The translations under genes were made by a program, and so were the position numbers. DNA of 64,000 nt from Pigmentiphaga sp. H8. GTDB lineage: Bacteria; Pseudomonadota; Gammaproteobacteria; Burkholderiales; Burkholderiaceae_B. Positions 1 through 8,462 of this stretch are shown one piece after another. The notes beneath the pieces were generated by a model that ran no database searches, was not told the DNA's origin, and saw nothing but the letters and a program-made list of their open reading frames with translations. Where the stretch lies: NCBI RefSeq assembly GCF_003854895.1, contig NZ_CP033966.1:1860001-1924000 (forward strand). Direction: 5' to 3'. Each line of letters starts with the position of its first letter. The stretch's first letter is position 1.

Positions 1-99
1 ACCACGCAGTTGCGCGCGGCCGGTTTCACCGCGCCGATGCGGGACGTGCAGACCGGCGTTTCCGAGTACATCCGGGAACTGCGCGGCATGTCGAAGTAG
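1..99 (+). CDS. hldD: ADP-L-glycero-D-manno-heptose 6-epimerase, 3' end
   Basis: Only the last 32 codons are inside the window, ending GVSEYIRELRGMSK and TAG. The fragment LRAAGF...GVSEYI resembles the C-terminus of HldD/RfaD, which has an LRAAGY...GVTEYM pattern. HldD makes the heptose precursor of the lipopolysaccharide inner core. In Alcaligenaceae an hldD gene commonly precedes comEA and cysM, as here. The call rests on a short tail plus synteny. Confidence 0.7.
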   Translation, partial: TTQLRAAGFTAPMRDVQTGVSEYIRELRGMSK

Positions 100-250
100 G
101 GACGCCCCGGTTTTCCTACGCATTTTCCCCCTTGGACAGCGGACGGTACGCGCCCGCTTTCCGGGAGGCTCCAGGAGCAAGCTTGCGGTGACGCCGGACG
201 GTGTCGCGGCGGCCGGACCGGTCGCCGGCAACTCTCAACGGAGCCTAGCC

Positions 251-652
251 ATGAATCCCTTTCTCGATCCCACGCGCGCCGAGCCCGACTCCAGACCCTA
301 TCGCCTGCGCGGCGCCCGGCTTTGCGCGGGACGGCTGGCGGTCGCCGCCGGCCTCGGATTGGCCACGCTCGGTGGTACCCATGCCGCCGGCGTGGACGCG
401 AACACCGCCACGCCGGCCCAACTGGAAGCCGTACGCGGCATCGGACCCCGGACCGCCGCCCGCATCGTCCAGGAGCGCCGCCGGGGCGGTCCGTTCTCGT
501 CGTTCGACGACCTGGCCGGGCGCGTGCGCGGGCTCGGCACGAAGCGGCTCCACGGGCTGCGGGCCGCCGGATTGTCCCTCGGCCCGGCCGGCCGCGAGGG
601 GCCGGCCATCCTGGTCAATATGCCTCCAGGCAGTAAGGGGAAAGGGAACTAA
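251..652 (+). CDS. ComEA-family helix-hairpin-helix protein
   Basis: A 133-residue protein with an arginine-rich N-terminus, a hydrophobic export segment (about residues 26-46) and two helix-hairpin-helix units (about 48-108), including the loops VRGIGPRTAARIV and VRGLGTKRLHGL. This is the DNA-binding module of ComEA, the periplasmic DNA receptor for transformation. The longer frame opens at 188, but ATG 251 has a GGAG element about seven bases upstream and gives the export signal. A generic HhH DNA-binding role is the alternative, since no other competence genes are nearby. Confidence 0.75.
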   Translation: MNPFLDPTRAEPDSRPYRLRGARLCAGRLAVAAGLGLATLGGTHAAGVDANTATPAQLEAVRGIGPRTAARIVQERRRGGPFSSFDDLAGRVRGLGTKRLHGLRAAGLSLGPAGREGPAILVNMPPGSKGKGN

Positions 653-681
653 ACCGGGTCGGCTGGATTATGATGGGGCGC

Positions 682-1587
682 ATGAGAAGCTACCCCACCA
701 TCGAACAGACCATCGGCAACACGCCTCTGGTCCGGCTCCAGCGGATTCCCGGAGAAGGAAATGCCGCGCGCGGCAACGTCATCCTCGCGAAGCTGGAAGG
801 CACGAATCCGGCCGGTTCGGTCAAGGATCGCCCGGCCCTGTCCATGATCGCCCGGGCCGAGGCCCGGGGCGAGATCAAGCCGGGCGATACCCTGATCGAG
901 GCAACCAGCGGAAACACCGGAATCGCCCTGGCGCTGGTGGCGGCCATACGCGGCTACCGCATGATCCTGATCATGCCGGACAATCTGTCGCTCGAGCGCC
1001 GCGCGGCCATGACCGCCTACGGGGCCGAGCTGATCCTGACGCCGGCTTCGCAGGGGGGCATGGAATACGCCCGCGACCTGGCCTTGCGGATGCAGGCGGA
1101 AGGCAAAGGCAGGGTACTCGACCAGTTCGCCAATCCCGACAATCCGCTGGCCCACGTCGAGACCACCGGGCCGGAAATCTGGCGCGACACCGATGGACAG
1201 GTCACGCATTTCGTCAGCGCCATGGGTACGACGGGAACCATCGTGGGCGTCTCGCGTTATTTGAAGAGCCGTAATCCGGCGGTCCAGGTGGTGGGCGCGC
1301 AGCCCGCCGAAGGCTCGCAGATCCCCGGCATCCGCAAGTGGCCCGAGGCCTATCTGCCCAAGATCTACGACCCGTCGGCGGTGGACAGCCAGGAATCCGT
1401 CACGCAAGCCGAGGCCGAGGACATGGCCCGCCGGCTGGCCGCCGAAGAAGGCATCTTCGGCGGCATCTCGTCCGCCGGTGCCCTGGTGGCGGCGCTGCGC
1501 GTGGCCGAGACCGTCAGCAACGCCACCATCGTTTTCATCGTCTGCGACCGTGGCGACCGCTACTTGTCCACCGGCGTGTTCAACTGA
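682..1587 (+). CDS. cysM: Cysteine synthase B (O-acetylserine sulfhydrylase)
   Basis: A 301-residue fold-type II PLP enzyme that makes cysteine from O-acetylserine and sulfide; CysM members can also use thiosulfate. The start MRSYPTIEQTIGNTPLVRL matches the family, NPAGSVKDR carries the PLP lysine (about K48), and EATSGNTG is the substrate loop. ATG 682 is preferred over ATG 670 and 673 because family members begin just before EQTIGNTPL. The 3' end overlaps the convergent mltB gene by 28 bp. It fits functionally with the cys operon 9 kb downstream. Confidence 0.93.
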   Translation: MRSYPTIEQTIGNTPLVRLQRIPGEGNAARGNVILAKLEGTNPAGSVKDRPALSMIARAEARGEIKPGDTLIEATSGNTGIALALVAAIRGYRMILIMPDNLSLERRAAMTAYGAELILTPASQGGMEYARDLALRMQAEGKGRVLDQFANPDNPLAHVETTGPEIWRDTDGQVTHFVSAMGTTGTIVGVSRYLKSRNPAVQVVGAQPAEGSQIPGIRKWPEAYLPKIYDPSAVDSQESVTQAEAEDMARRLAAEEGIFGGISSAGALVAALRVAETVSNATIVFIVCDRGDRYLSTGVFN

Positions 1588-2792
1588 CTGACCCGGCTCG
1601 CCACCCGGTTGCGCCGTTCCAGTTCCACGGCCAGGTCGGTGACCGAGGTGGCGTAGAAGTAGCTCCGGTTGTATTCGGTCAGGGCGAAGAAGTTGGGCGC
1701 GGCGACGCGGTATTCGGTCGTGCCCGTCGCGCCGTCATACAGGTCGATGACGGCCAGCGGCCATTGCATCCAGGCGTCCGACATCCCCGCCACCTTGGGC
1801 GCTCGCGCGCCGGCGGCCTGCAACCGGGGCCAGTCGAGCGTGGGCTTGAGCCCGCCATCGACCAGCGCGGCCGGGTCGCCCGGTAGCCGGACCGGCAGGA
1901 ACACCGGCTGGCCGCGCTGCCATCCATGTTCGACCAGGAAGTTGGCCACCGAGGCGATGGCGTCGGCGGGACTGGCCAGCAAGTCGATGCGGCCATCGCC
2001 ATTGCCGTCCACGGCGAACTGGCGCAAGCTGCCGGGCATGAACTGCGGCAGGCCCATCGCGCCCGCGTACGAACCCTTCACGGCCAGCGGATCGGCGCCG
2101 GCTTCCTGGCACCAGATCAGGAACTGCGCCAGTTGTTCGCGGAAGAACGCGCTGCGGTCGCTGCGCGCCTGGGCCGGATAGTTGAAGGCCAGCGTCGCCA
2201 GCGCGTCGATGATGCGGAAGTTGCCGGTGACCCGGCCATAGAAGGTTTCGACGCCGATGACGCTGACGATGATGGAGGCGGGGACGCCGTAGCGAGCCTC
2301 GGCCCGCGCCAGGTCCTGCGCGTGTTCCTCCTGGAACGCGACGCCTTCCTTGATGCGGCGGCTTTCGATGAAGCGCGCGCGGTACCGGGGCCAGCTGCGG
2401 ACGGTGGGCGACGAGGGCGGCAGCACGAGCCGCGCGACGGTTTCCGAATATTTCGCCTGGTCGAGCAGGGCGCCGACCCGGGCGGCGTCCAGGCCCCGGC
2501 CGGCCATGTCGGCCACGAAGGCGCGCCGCGCCTCGGCGGCCGACTGGGGGCTGGAGGGCGCGGGCACGGGAACCGGGACGGCCACCGGGGCGGTTGGAGC
2601 CGGCGCCGCAGGTGGCGCGGCCGGGGTGGCGGCGCGCGGAGCGGCCTGCATGTCGGGCGCGGCCGGAACGCCCTGCATGGGCGCCGCGGCCGGGGGCGGA
2701 TGCGAGGCGCAGCCCCACAGGGCCAGCGCGGCCAGGGCGGCGGCGATCGGGCCGCTACGCGACCCGGTCGGAAAACGGGGTGTGGAATTCAC
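1560..2792 (-). CDS. mltB: Membrane-bound lytic murein transglycosylase B
   Basis: A 410-residue lipoprotein. The signal sequence ends in a lipobox (LWGC, cysteine about residue 28), followed by a Pro/Ala-rich linker. The catalytic domain has VIGVETFYGRVTGNF, whose glutamate is the likely general acid, and GLPQFMPGS. MltB cleaves the MurNAc-GlcNAc bond of peptidoglycan to give 1,6-anhydro products and sits on the inner face of the outer membrane. It is transcribed towards cysM, and its last 28 bp lie inside the cysM 3' end. Confidence 0.93.
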   Translation of the reverse strand: MNSTPRFPTGSRSGPIAAALAALALWGCASHPPPAAAPMQGVPAAPDMQAAPRAATPAAPPAAPAPTAPVAVPVPVPAPSSPQSAAEARRAFVADMAGRGLDAARVGALLDQAKYSETVARLVLPPSSPTVRSWPRYRARFIESRRIKEGVAFQEEHAQDLARAEARYGVPASIIVSVIGVETFYGRVTGNFRIIDALATLAFNYPAQARSDRSAFFREQLAQFLIWCQEAGADPLAVKGSYAGAMGLPQFMPGSLRQFAVDGNGDGRIDLLASPADAIASVANFLVEHGWQRGQPVFLPVRLPGDPAALVDGGLKPTLDWPRLQAAGARAPKVAGMSDAWMQWPLAVIDLYDGATGTTEYRVAAPNFFALTEYNRSYFYATSVTDLAVELERRNRVASRVSQLNTPVDK

Positions 2793-2878
2793 GCGTAAGA
2801 TTTCCGGAAAAGCGATATCGATAGCGTGATGCTGCCGGCTGTTCGGCCGCGATGCAAGTCGGGCGCATAATGGAGTCC

Positions 2879-3799
2879 ATGGCTACGCTTTACTTCACGC
2901 ACCCGTCGTGCAGGCAGCACGAGATGGGCGAAGGGCATCCCGAGTGCCCGGCTCGGCTGGACGCGATATCCGACCAGTTGCTCGCTTCGGGCGTGGCGGC
3001 GCACCTGATCGAGCGCGAAGCGCCGCGGGCCACGCAGGAAGCGCTGCTGCGCGTGCATACCTCCGAATACCTGGAATCGCTGGTCGAGCGCTCGCCGGTC
3101 CACGGCTACGTCGAACTCGATCCCGATACCTGCATGAATCCCCATACCTACACGGCGGCCCTGCACGCGGCGGGCGCCGCGATCGCGGCCGTCGATGCCG
3201 TGCTGGCGGGCGAGGGCGAGTCGGCGTTCTGCGCGGTGCGGCCGCCCGGTCATCATGCCTGCCCCGACCAGGCCATGGGCTTCTGCTTCCTGAACAACGT
3301 GGCGATCGCCGTGCGCCACGCCATCGCGCACCACGGATTGACGCGCGTCGCGGTGGTGGATTTCGACGTGCACCACGGCAACGGCACCGAGGCCGCGCTG
3401 GCCGGCGACGAACGCGTGCTGATGTGCGGTTTCTTCCAGCATCCGTTCTATCCGTTCAGCGGCACCGCGCCCTGGGCCGGCAACATGCTGAACGAGCCCG
3501 TGCCCGCCTATACCGAGGGCGCGGCGATACGCGAACTGGTGTCGGCCCGGTGGCTGCCCCGGCTGGAGCAGTTCCGGCCCCAGCTCGTGCTGGTGTCGGC
3601 GGGCTTCGATGCGCACCGCGAGGACGATCTTGGGAGCATGGGGCTGGTCGAATCGGACTTCGCCTGGATTACCGGGCAACTCGTGGCGCTGGCCGGGCGC
3701 CACGGGGCGAAGGTCGTCAGCAGTCTCGAGGGCGGTTACAACCTGTCGGCGCTGGGGCGCAGCGCCACGGCCCACATACGCGCGCTGGCGGGGATCTGA
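2879..3799 (+). CDS. Histone deacetylase family protein (class II-like amidohydrolase)
   Basis: A 306-residue zinc-dependent deacetylase of the HDAC / acetylpolyamine amidohydrolase superfamily. Visible motifs are HEMGEGHPECPARL, RPPGHHACPDQAMGFC (active-site His pair), VAVVDFDVHHGNGT (zinc-ligand Asp and His), SAGFDAHRED (second zinc Asp) and LEGGYN. ATG 2879 (MATLYFTHP) is chosen over 2852 and 2870 because family members begin with a similar YFTHP segment. The physiological substrate is unknown; acetylated polyamines or acyl-lysines are possible. Divergent from mltB. Confidence 0.88.
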   Translation: MATLYFTHPSCRQHEMGEGHPECPARLDAISDQLLASGVAAHLIEREAPRATQEALLRVHTSEYLESLVERSPVHGYVELDPDTCMNPHTYTAALHAAGAAIAAVDAVLAGEGESAFCAVRPPGHHACPDQAMGFCFLNNVAIAVRHAIAHHGLTRVAVVDFDVHHGNGTEAALAGDERVLMCGFFQHPFYPFSGTAPWAGNMLNEPVPAYTEGAAIRELVSARWLPRLEQFRPQLVLVSAGFDAHREDDLGSMGLVESDFAWITGQLVALAGRHGAKVVSSLEGGYNLSALGRSATAHIRALAGI

Positions 3800-3884
3800 G
3801 CCCCGTGCGCGCGCGGTCGTTACGCAGGCACGAATATTCGCCTGCGTCCGTATTTACCCGTATTCCAAGCCCGGGAGAGGAAAA

Positions 3885-3906
3885 TGTCGATTACCTATAA
3901 TCGACA
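3885..3906. promoter_or_regulatory. 22-bp perfect palindrome at the etfBA promoter
   Basis: TGTCGATTA and TAATCGACA are perfect 9-bp arms around CCTA. The right arm overlaps TATAAT at 3896-3901, a perfect -10 hexamer; no good -35 is visible. It lies about 110 bp before the etfB start in an otherwise featureless 215-bp gap. The arrangement suggests a dimeric repressor site covering the promoter. The cognate regulator is not identifiable from the window. Confidence 0.6.
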
Positions 3907-4014
3907 GGTTTCCCTGTGGTGGGGCGACCGTGGCGCGAGTGGGCCCGGTACTCCGTGCTCCCCCGTGCCCGTTACCCAGGCGTAGCCGGTTTATCTACAA
4001 CGAGGTCGCAAACA

Positions 4015-4764
4015 ATGAAGGTGTTAGTGCCAGTCAAGCGAGTGGTGGACTACAACGTGAAGGTCCGGGTGAAGTCGGACCAGACGGGCGTGGACATCGC
4101 CAACGTGAAGATGTCGATGAATCCGTTCGACGAGATCGCCGTGGAAGAGGCGACGCGCCTGAAGGAGAAGGGCGTGGCCACCGAGGTCCTGGCCGTGTCG
4201 TGCGGCGTCGCCCAGTGCCAGGAGACGCTGCGCACGGCGATGGCGATCGGCGCCGACCGGGCCATCCTGGTCGAGACGCAGGAGGAGCTCCAGCCGCTGG
4301 CGGTGGCCAAGCTGCTGAAGGCGCTGGTCGACAAGGAGCAGCCGCAGCTGGTGATCCTGGGCAAGCAGGCGATCGACGACGATGCGAACCAGACGGGCCA
4401 GATGCTGGCCGCGCTGCTGGATTGGCCGCAGGCGACCTTCGCGAGCAAGGTCGAGGTGGCCGACGGCAAGGCGACGGTGACGCGCGAGGTGGACGGCGGC
4501 CTGGAAACGGTGGCGCTGTCGCTGCCGGCCATCGTGACCACGGACCTGCGGCTGAACGAGCCGCGCTACGTGACGCTGCCCAACATCATGAAGGCCAAGA
4601 AGAAGTCGCTGGAAACCGTCAAGCCGGAAGACCTGGGCGTGGACGTGGCGCCGCGGCTCAAGACGCTGAAGGTGGCCGAGCCGCCGGCGCGCAAGGCCGG
4701 GGTGAAGGTGGCGGACGTGGCCGAGTTGGTGGGCAAACTCAAGAATGAAGCGAAGGTGGTGTGA
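4015..4764 (+). CDS. etfB: Electron transfer flavoprotein subunit beta
   Basis: The 249-residue product has the standard EtfB length. It starts MKVLVPVKRVVDYNVKVRVK and contains the beta-subunit signature around LPNIMKAKKK (about residues 190-200). With EtfA it forms the FAD/AMP heterodimer that takes electrons from acyl-CoA dehydrogenases and passes them to ETF-ubiquinone oxidoreductase. Translationally coupled to etfA, with an acyl-CoA dehydrogenase just downstream. Confidence 0.96.
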   Translation: MKVLVPVKRVVDYNVKVRVKSDQTGVDIANVKMSMNPFDEIAVEEATRLKEKGVATEVLAVSCGVAQCQETLRTAMAIGADRAILVETQEELQPLAVAKLLKALVDKEQPQLVILGKQAIDDDANQTGQMLAALLDWPQATFASKVEVADGKATVTREVDGGLETVALSLPAIVTTDLRLNEPRYVTLPNIMKAKKKSLETVKPEDLGVDVAPRLKTLKVAEPPARKAGVKVADVAELVGKLKNEAKVV

Positions 4765-4766
4765 AG

Positions 4767-5696
4767 ATGGCGATACTGGTCATAGCGGAACATGACAATG
4801 CGCATCTGCGCGCGGCGACGCTGAACACGATCACGGCGGCGCAGCGCCTGGGCGGCGACGTGCACGTGCTGGTCGCGGGCGCGGGGGTGGGCGCGGCGGC
4901 GCAGGCTGCCTCGCAGGTGGCGGGCGTGGCCAAGGTGCTGTCGGCCGACGGCGCTTCGCTGGCCGACGGCCTGGCCGAGAACGTGGCGGCGCAGGTGCTG
5001 GCGGTGGCCCAGGGCTACAGCCATATCCTGTTCCCGGCCACGGCGTATGGCAAGAACGTGGCGCCGCGCGTGGCGGCCAAGCTGGACGTGGCGCAGATCT
5101 CGGACATCATCGGCATCGAGTCGGCCGATACGTTCGAGCGTCCGATCTACGCGGGCAACGCGATCGCCACGGTGCAATCGGTCGATGCCGTCAAGGTGAT
5201 CACCGTGCGCACGACGGCCTTCGACGCGGCCGCGGCCGCGGGCGGTTCGGCGCCGGTGGAAAGCCTGTCCGCCGTGGGCGACGGCGGCAAGTCCTCGTTC
5301 GTGGGGCGCGAGGTCGCCAAGAGCGACCGTCCGGAGCTGACCGCGGCCAAGGCCGTGGTGTCGGGCGGACGCGGGATGGGCAGCGCCGAGAACTTCAAGT
5401 TGCTCGAGCCGCTGGCGGACAAGCTGGGCGCGGCCATGGGCGCTTCGCGCGCCGCGGTCGACGCGGGCTACGCGCCCAACGACTGGCAGGTGGGCCAGAC
5501 CGGCAAGATCGTCGCGCCGCAGCTGTACGTGGCGGTGGGGATCTCCGGCGCGATCCAGCACCTGGCGGGCATGAAGGACTCGAAGGTGATCGTGGCGATC
5601 AACAAGGACGCCGAGGCGCCGATCTTCGGCGTGGCCGACTACGGGCTGGTGGCGGACCTGTTCACCGCCGTGCCCGAGCTTACGAAAGCGCTGTAA
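4767..5696 (+). CDS. etfA: Electron transfer flavoprotein subunit alpha
   Basis: A 309-residue FAD-binding subunit of ETF. The C-terminal domain has GRGMGSAENFKLLEPLADKLGAA (about 195-215), then GQTGKIVAPQLYVAVGISGAIQH and AINKDAEAPIFGVADYGLVADL, all typical of the FAD-binding half. ATG 4767, two bases after the etfB stop, gives the usual MAILVIAEHDN start; an in-frame GTG at 4761 overlaps the etfB stop. Confidence 0.96.
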   Translation: MAILVIAEHDNAHLRAATLNTITAAQRLGGDVHVLVAGAGVGAAAQAASQVAGVAKVLSADGASLADGLAENVAAQVLAVAQGYSHILFPATAYGKNVAPRVAAKLDVAQISDIIGIESADTFERPIYAGNAIATVQSVDAVKVITVRTTAFDAAAAAGGSAPVESLSAVGDGGKSSFVGREVAKSDRPELTAAKAVVSGGRGMGSAENFKLLEPLADKLGAAMGASRAAVDAGYAPNDWQVGQTGKIVAPQLYVAVGISGAIQHLAGMKDSKVIVAINKDAEAPIFGVADYGLVADLFTAVPELTKAL

Positions 5697-5703
5697 GCGC
5701 GAA

Positions 5704-5732
5704 CGCCGCCGCGCCCTTGGGGGGCGGCGGCG
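5704..5732. other. GC-rich hairpin in the etfA-dehydrogenase gap
   Basis: CGCCGCCGC (5704-5712) pairs with GCGGCGGCG (5724-5732). No T-run follows, so it is not a classic intrinsic terminator. It may stabilise the etfBA transcript or separate it from the downstream dehydrogenase. Confidence 0.4.
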
Positions 5733-5803
5733 CACCCGAACAGGGCCGGGCCGCCGGTCTTGCCGCCGCACGGCCCTCGGTGCCCAACTGACCGGAGGTT
5801 TGC

Positions 5804-7600
5804 ATGGCTTACGTGGCTCCACTGCGGGACATCCGATTCGTGCTGAGCGAATTGGCCGGCCTGGACAAGGTTCATCAATTACCCGGTAGCGAGGACGCCG
5901 GCCAGGAAGTCGTCGATGCGATCCTGGACGAGAACGCGCGCCTGCTGCAGGACGCGATCGCGCCGCTCAACCGCGACGGCGATCTCCAGCCGCCCGTCTG
6001 GTGCGACGGCGCCGTTACCGCTTCGCCGGGATTCGCCCAGGCATTCCGCAGCTTCGTCGAGGGGGGCTGGCAAGGCTTGCAGCATCCCGTGGACTTCGGG
6101 GGGCAGGGCCTGCCCAAGGTGGTCGCCACCCCGTGCATGGAAAACCTGAACGCCGCCTGCCTGTCGTTCGCGCTATGCCCGCTGCTGACCGACGGCGCCA
6201 TCGAGGTGCTGCTGACGGCCGGGACCGAGGAGCAGAAGCGGCGCTTCATCCCCTCGATGATCGATGGCTCCTGGACCGGAACCATGAACCTGACCGAACC
6301 GCAGGCCGGGTCGGACCTGTCGCTGGTACGCACGCGCGCCGTCGCGCAGCCCGACGGCAGCTACCGGCTGCACGGGCAGAAGATCTTCATCACCTACGGC
6401 GAGCACGACATGGCACGGAACATCGTGCACATGGTGCTGGCCCGGCTGGCCGACGCGCCCGAGGGTGTCAAGGGCCTGTCGCTGTTCGTGGTGCCCAAGT
6501 TCCTGGTGAACGACGACGGATCGCTGGGCAAGCGCAACGACGTCTGGTGCGCCTCGATCGAACACAAGCTGGGCATCAAGGCCAGCCCCACGGCCGTGCT
6601 GCTGTATGGCGAGGACAAGGGCGAGGTCGGTCCGGGTGCCATCGGCTACCTGGTGGGCGAGCCCAACCGCGGCCTGGAAACCATGTTCATCATGATGAAC
6701 GCCGCGCGCTTCGCGGTCGGCTTGCAGGGCATCGCGGTGGCCGAGCGCGCCAGCCAGCATGCCGTGGCCTATGCCAAGGACCGCGTGCAGAGCCGGGCGG
6801 TCGAGGGTTCCACGGGGCCCGTGGCCATCGTCCATCACCCGGACGTGCGCCGGATGCTGTTGACCATGCGCACGCTGACCGAGGCGGCCCGCGCCGTGGC
6901 CTACGTGGCCGCCGGGGCGCACGATTTCGCGCACAGGCATCCCGATGCCCAGATGCGCGCGCGCAACCAGGCCTTCTACGAATACATGGTGCCCATCGTC
7001 AAGGGCTTCTCGACCGAGATGGCGGTGGAGGTGGCCTCGCTGGGCATACAGGTGCACGGCGGCATGGGCTTCATCGAGGAAACGGGCGCCGCCCAGTACT
7101 ACCGCGATGCCCGCATCCTGTCGATCTACGAAGGCACCACCGCCATCCAGGCCAATGACCTGGTGGGGCGCAAGACCGCGCGCGACGGCGGCGCGGTGGC
7201 GGCCGCCATCATCGGCCACATGCGCGAGACGCTGGCCGAGCTGGACGGCGACGCGGAACTGTCGGCGCTGCGCGGACAACTGGCCGACGCCATCCAGGCC
7301 TACGAGGAAGTGGTCCGCTTCGTGGTCGAGCGCTACCGCGACGACGTGCGCGAGGTCTACGCGGGCAGCGTGCCCTATCTGATGCTGGCCGGGCTCACGC
7401 ACGGCGGATGGCAGATGGCGCGCGCCGCGCTGGCCTGCCGGCGCCGGATCGCCAAGGGAGACGTCGACACCTTCTATCCGGCCAAGCTGGCGGGGGCACA
7501 GTTCTATTGCGCCCACCTGCTGCCGCGGGTCGAGGCGCTGCGCCGCGAGATATTGCAGGGTGGCGCCAGCACGCTGGCCATGCCGGTCGACGCATTCTAA
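5804..7600 (+). CDS. Acyl-CoA dehydrogenase (large, DmdC-like)
   Basis: A 598-residue FAD enzyme of the long acyl-CoA dehydrogenase subgroup that includes 3-methylmercaptopropionyl-CoA dehydrogenase (DmdC), with about 200 residues beyond the usual 380. Motifs are MNLTEPQAGSDLS (flavin and substrate loop), VHGGMGFIEETGAAQYYRDARI, and SIYEGTTAIQ with the expected catalytic glutamate. A GGAGG Shine-Dalgarno site precedes ATG 5804. Placement after etfBA suggests it reduces that flavoprotein. The exact acyl-CoA substrate cannot be told from sequence. Confidence 0.88.
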   Translation: MAYVAPLRDIRFVLSELAGLDKVHQLPGSEDAGQEVVDAILDENARLLQDAIAPLNRDGDLQPPVWCDGAVTASPGFAQAFRSFVEGGWQGLQHPVDFGGQGLPKVVATPCMENLNAACLSFALCPLLTDGAIEVLLTAGTEEQKRRFIPSMIDGSWTGTMNLTEPQAGSDLSLVRTRAVAQPDGSYRLHGQKIFITYGEHDMARNIVHMVLARLADAPEGVKGLSLFVVPKFLVNDDGSLGKRNDVWCASIEHKLGIKASPTAVLLYGEDKGEVGPGAIGYLVGEPNRGLETMFIMMNAARFAVGLQGIAVAERASQHAVAYAKDRVQSRAVEGSTGPVAIVHHPDVRRMLLTMRTLTEAARAVAYVAAGAHDFAHRHPDAQMRARNQAFYEYMVPIVKGFSTEMAVEVASLGIQVHGGMGFIEETGAAQYYRDARILSIYEGTTAIQANDLVGRKTARDGGAVAAAIIGHMRETLAELDGDAELSALRGQLADAIQAYEEVVRFVVERYRDDVREVYAGSVPYLMLAGLTHGGWQMARAALACRRRIAKGDVDTFYPAKLAGAQFYCAHLLPRVEALRREILQGGASTLAMPVDAF

Positions 7601-7601
7601 G

Positions 7602-7617
7602 GCCGCCGGCCGGCGGC
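7602..7617. other. 16-bp perfect palindrome between convergent genes
   Basis: GCCGCCGGCCGGCGGC is self-complementary and sits in the 19-bp gap between the dehydrogenase stop and the stop of the opposing hydrolase. It can fold in either transcript, so it may act as a shared 3' end structure. No T-tract is present. Confidence 0.4.
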
Positions 7618-7619
7618 GC

Positions 7620-8237
7620 TCAGGGGGAAGGGCGGTGGTGGCCGGGCGCCTGCGACGGCGGCAGCGGAGGCGTGCGGCAGGGGGCGACGGGGATGCGCCA
7701 ATGCGACCGGCGCCGCAGGGCCGCCAATAGCTTCAGGCCCTGCGGCCATTCACCGTAGCCCGATTCGGCATTGATGTGGCCGGCGTCGTCGAGCTGCTCG
7801 AAGCGGCTGCCCCAGGCTTCGGCGAATTCGCGGGCACGGTCCAGCGAACAATACGGGTCGTTGGTGCTGGCGACCACCACGCTCTGGAAAGGCAAGGTCT
7901 GCATCGGCACGGGGCAGAACGAGCGCAGCCGCGCCGGGGCGTTCGCACGCTCGACGTCGGCGGGCGCCACCAGCAGGGCGCCCGCCACCTTTTCGCGCAC
8001 GCGCAGCGGCAAGTGGCAGATCGTGATGCAGCCCAGGCTGTGGGCGATCAGCAGCGGCGGCCGCTGGGCCGCCTCGATGGCGGAGGCCAGGGTCGCGGTC
8101 CACGCATGCAGGTCGGGCGAGGCCCAGTCGTTCTGCTGCACGCGCACCGCGCGCGGCAGACAGGCCTCCCACCGGCTCTGCCAATGGGCGGGGCCGGAGT
8201 TGTTCCAACCTGGGACGATCAAGGGTTGCAGTCGCAT
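7620..8237 (-). CDS. RBBP9/YdeN-family serine hydrolase
   Basis: A 205-residue small alpha/beta hydrolase. The N-terminus VPGWNNSGPAHWQSRWE is typical of the RBBP9/YdeN family. LIAHSLGC gives the nucleophile (about S67), NDPYCS the probable acidic residue and DAGHIN the histidine of the triad. Substrates of bacterial members are poorly known. Convergent with the acyl-CoA dehydrogenase; the C-terminal tail is Arg/Pro-rich. Confidence 0.85.
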   Translation of the reverse strand: MRLQPLIVPGWNNSGPAHWQSRWEACLPRAVRVQQNDWASPDLHAWTATLASAIEAAQRPPLLIAHSLGCITICHLPLRVREKVAGALLVAPADVERANAPARLRSFCPVPMQTLPFQSVVVASTNDPYCSLDRAREFAEAWGSRFEQLDDAGHINAESGYGEWPQGLKLLAALRRRSHWRIPVAPCRTPPLPPSQAPGHHRPSP

Positions 8238-8347
8238 GAGCGCATGATGGCGTCGCTGCTCATTACTGGGAACGAAGAATTTTGCGTTTGTTAATTACCT
8301 CAGCTTGGATGGCGGGGTCCGGCGGGAGGCGGGCCCTTATGTGAAAA

Positions 8348-8358
8348 AATAAGTATCC
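8348..8358 (+). promoter_or_regulatory. AATAAGTATCC motif before the peroxiredoxin gene
   Basis: This 11-mer differs at one position from AATAAGTAACC at 10716-10726, in front of the sulfate-binding protein gene. It lies among CTTAT/ATAAG repeats (8336-8340, 8349-8353, 8367-8371), about 105 bp before the peroxiredoxin start. Shared control, perhaps by the neighbouring cysB product, is inferred; CysB sites are too degenerate to call by eye. Confidence 0.35.
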
Positions 8359-8462
8359 GCCTTTCTCTTATGGTGGAAAGCTATATGGATATGTGCAAAC
8401 ATTTGTTCCCGCTTCCCGGGCTGAACGCCAGAATGCTTCATTTGGAAACGTAGGAGACCGAC

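Noticed and set aside
5704..5732. Intrinsic terminator after etfA
   Set aside because: The hairpin is strong but has no following T-run, so it is listed only as a structure.
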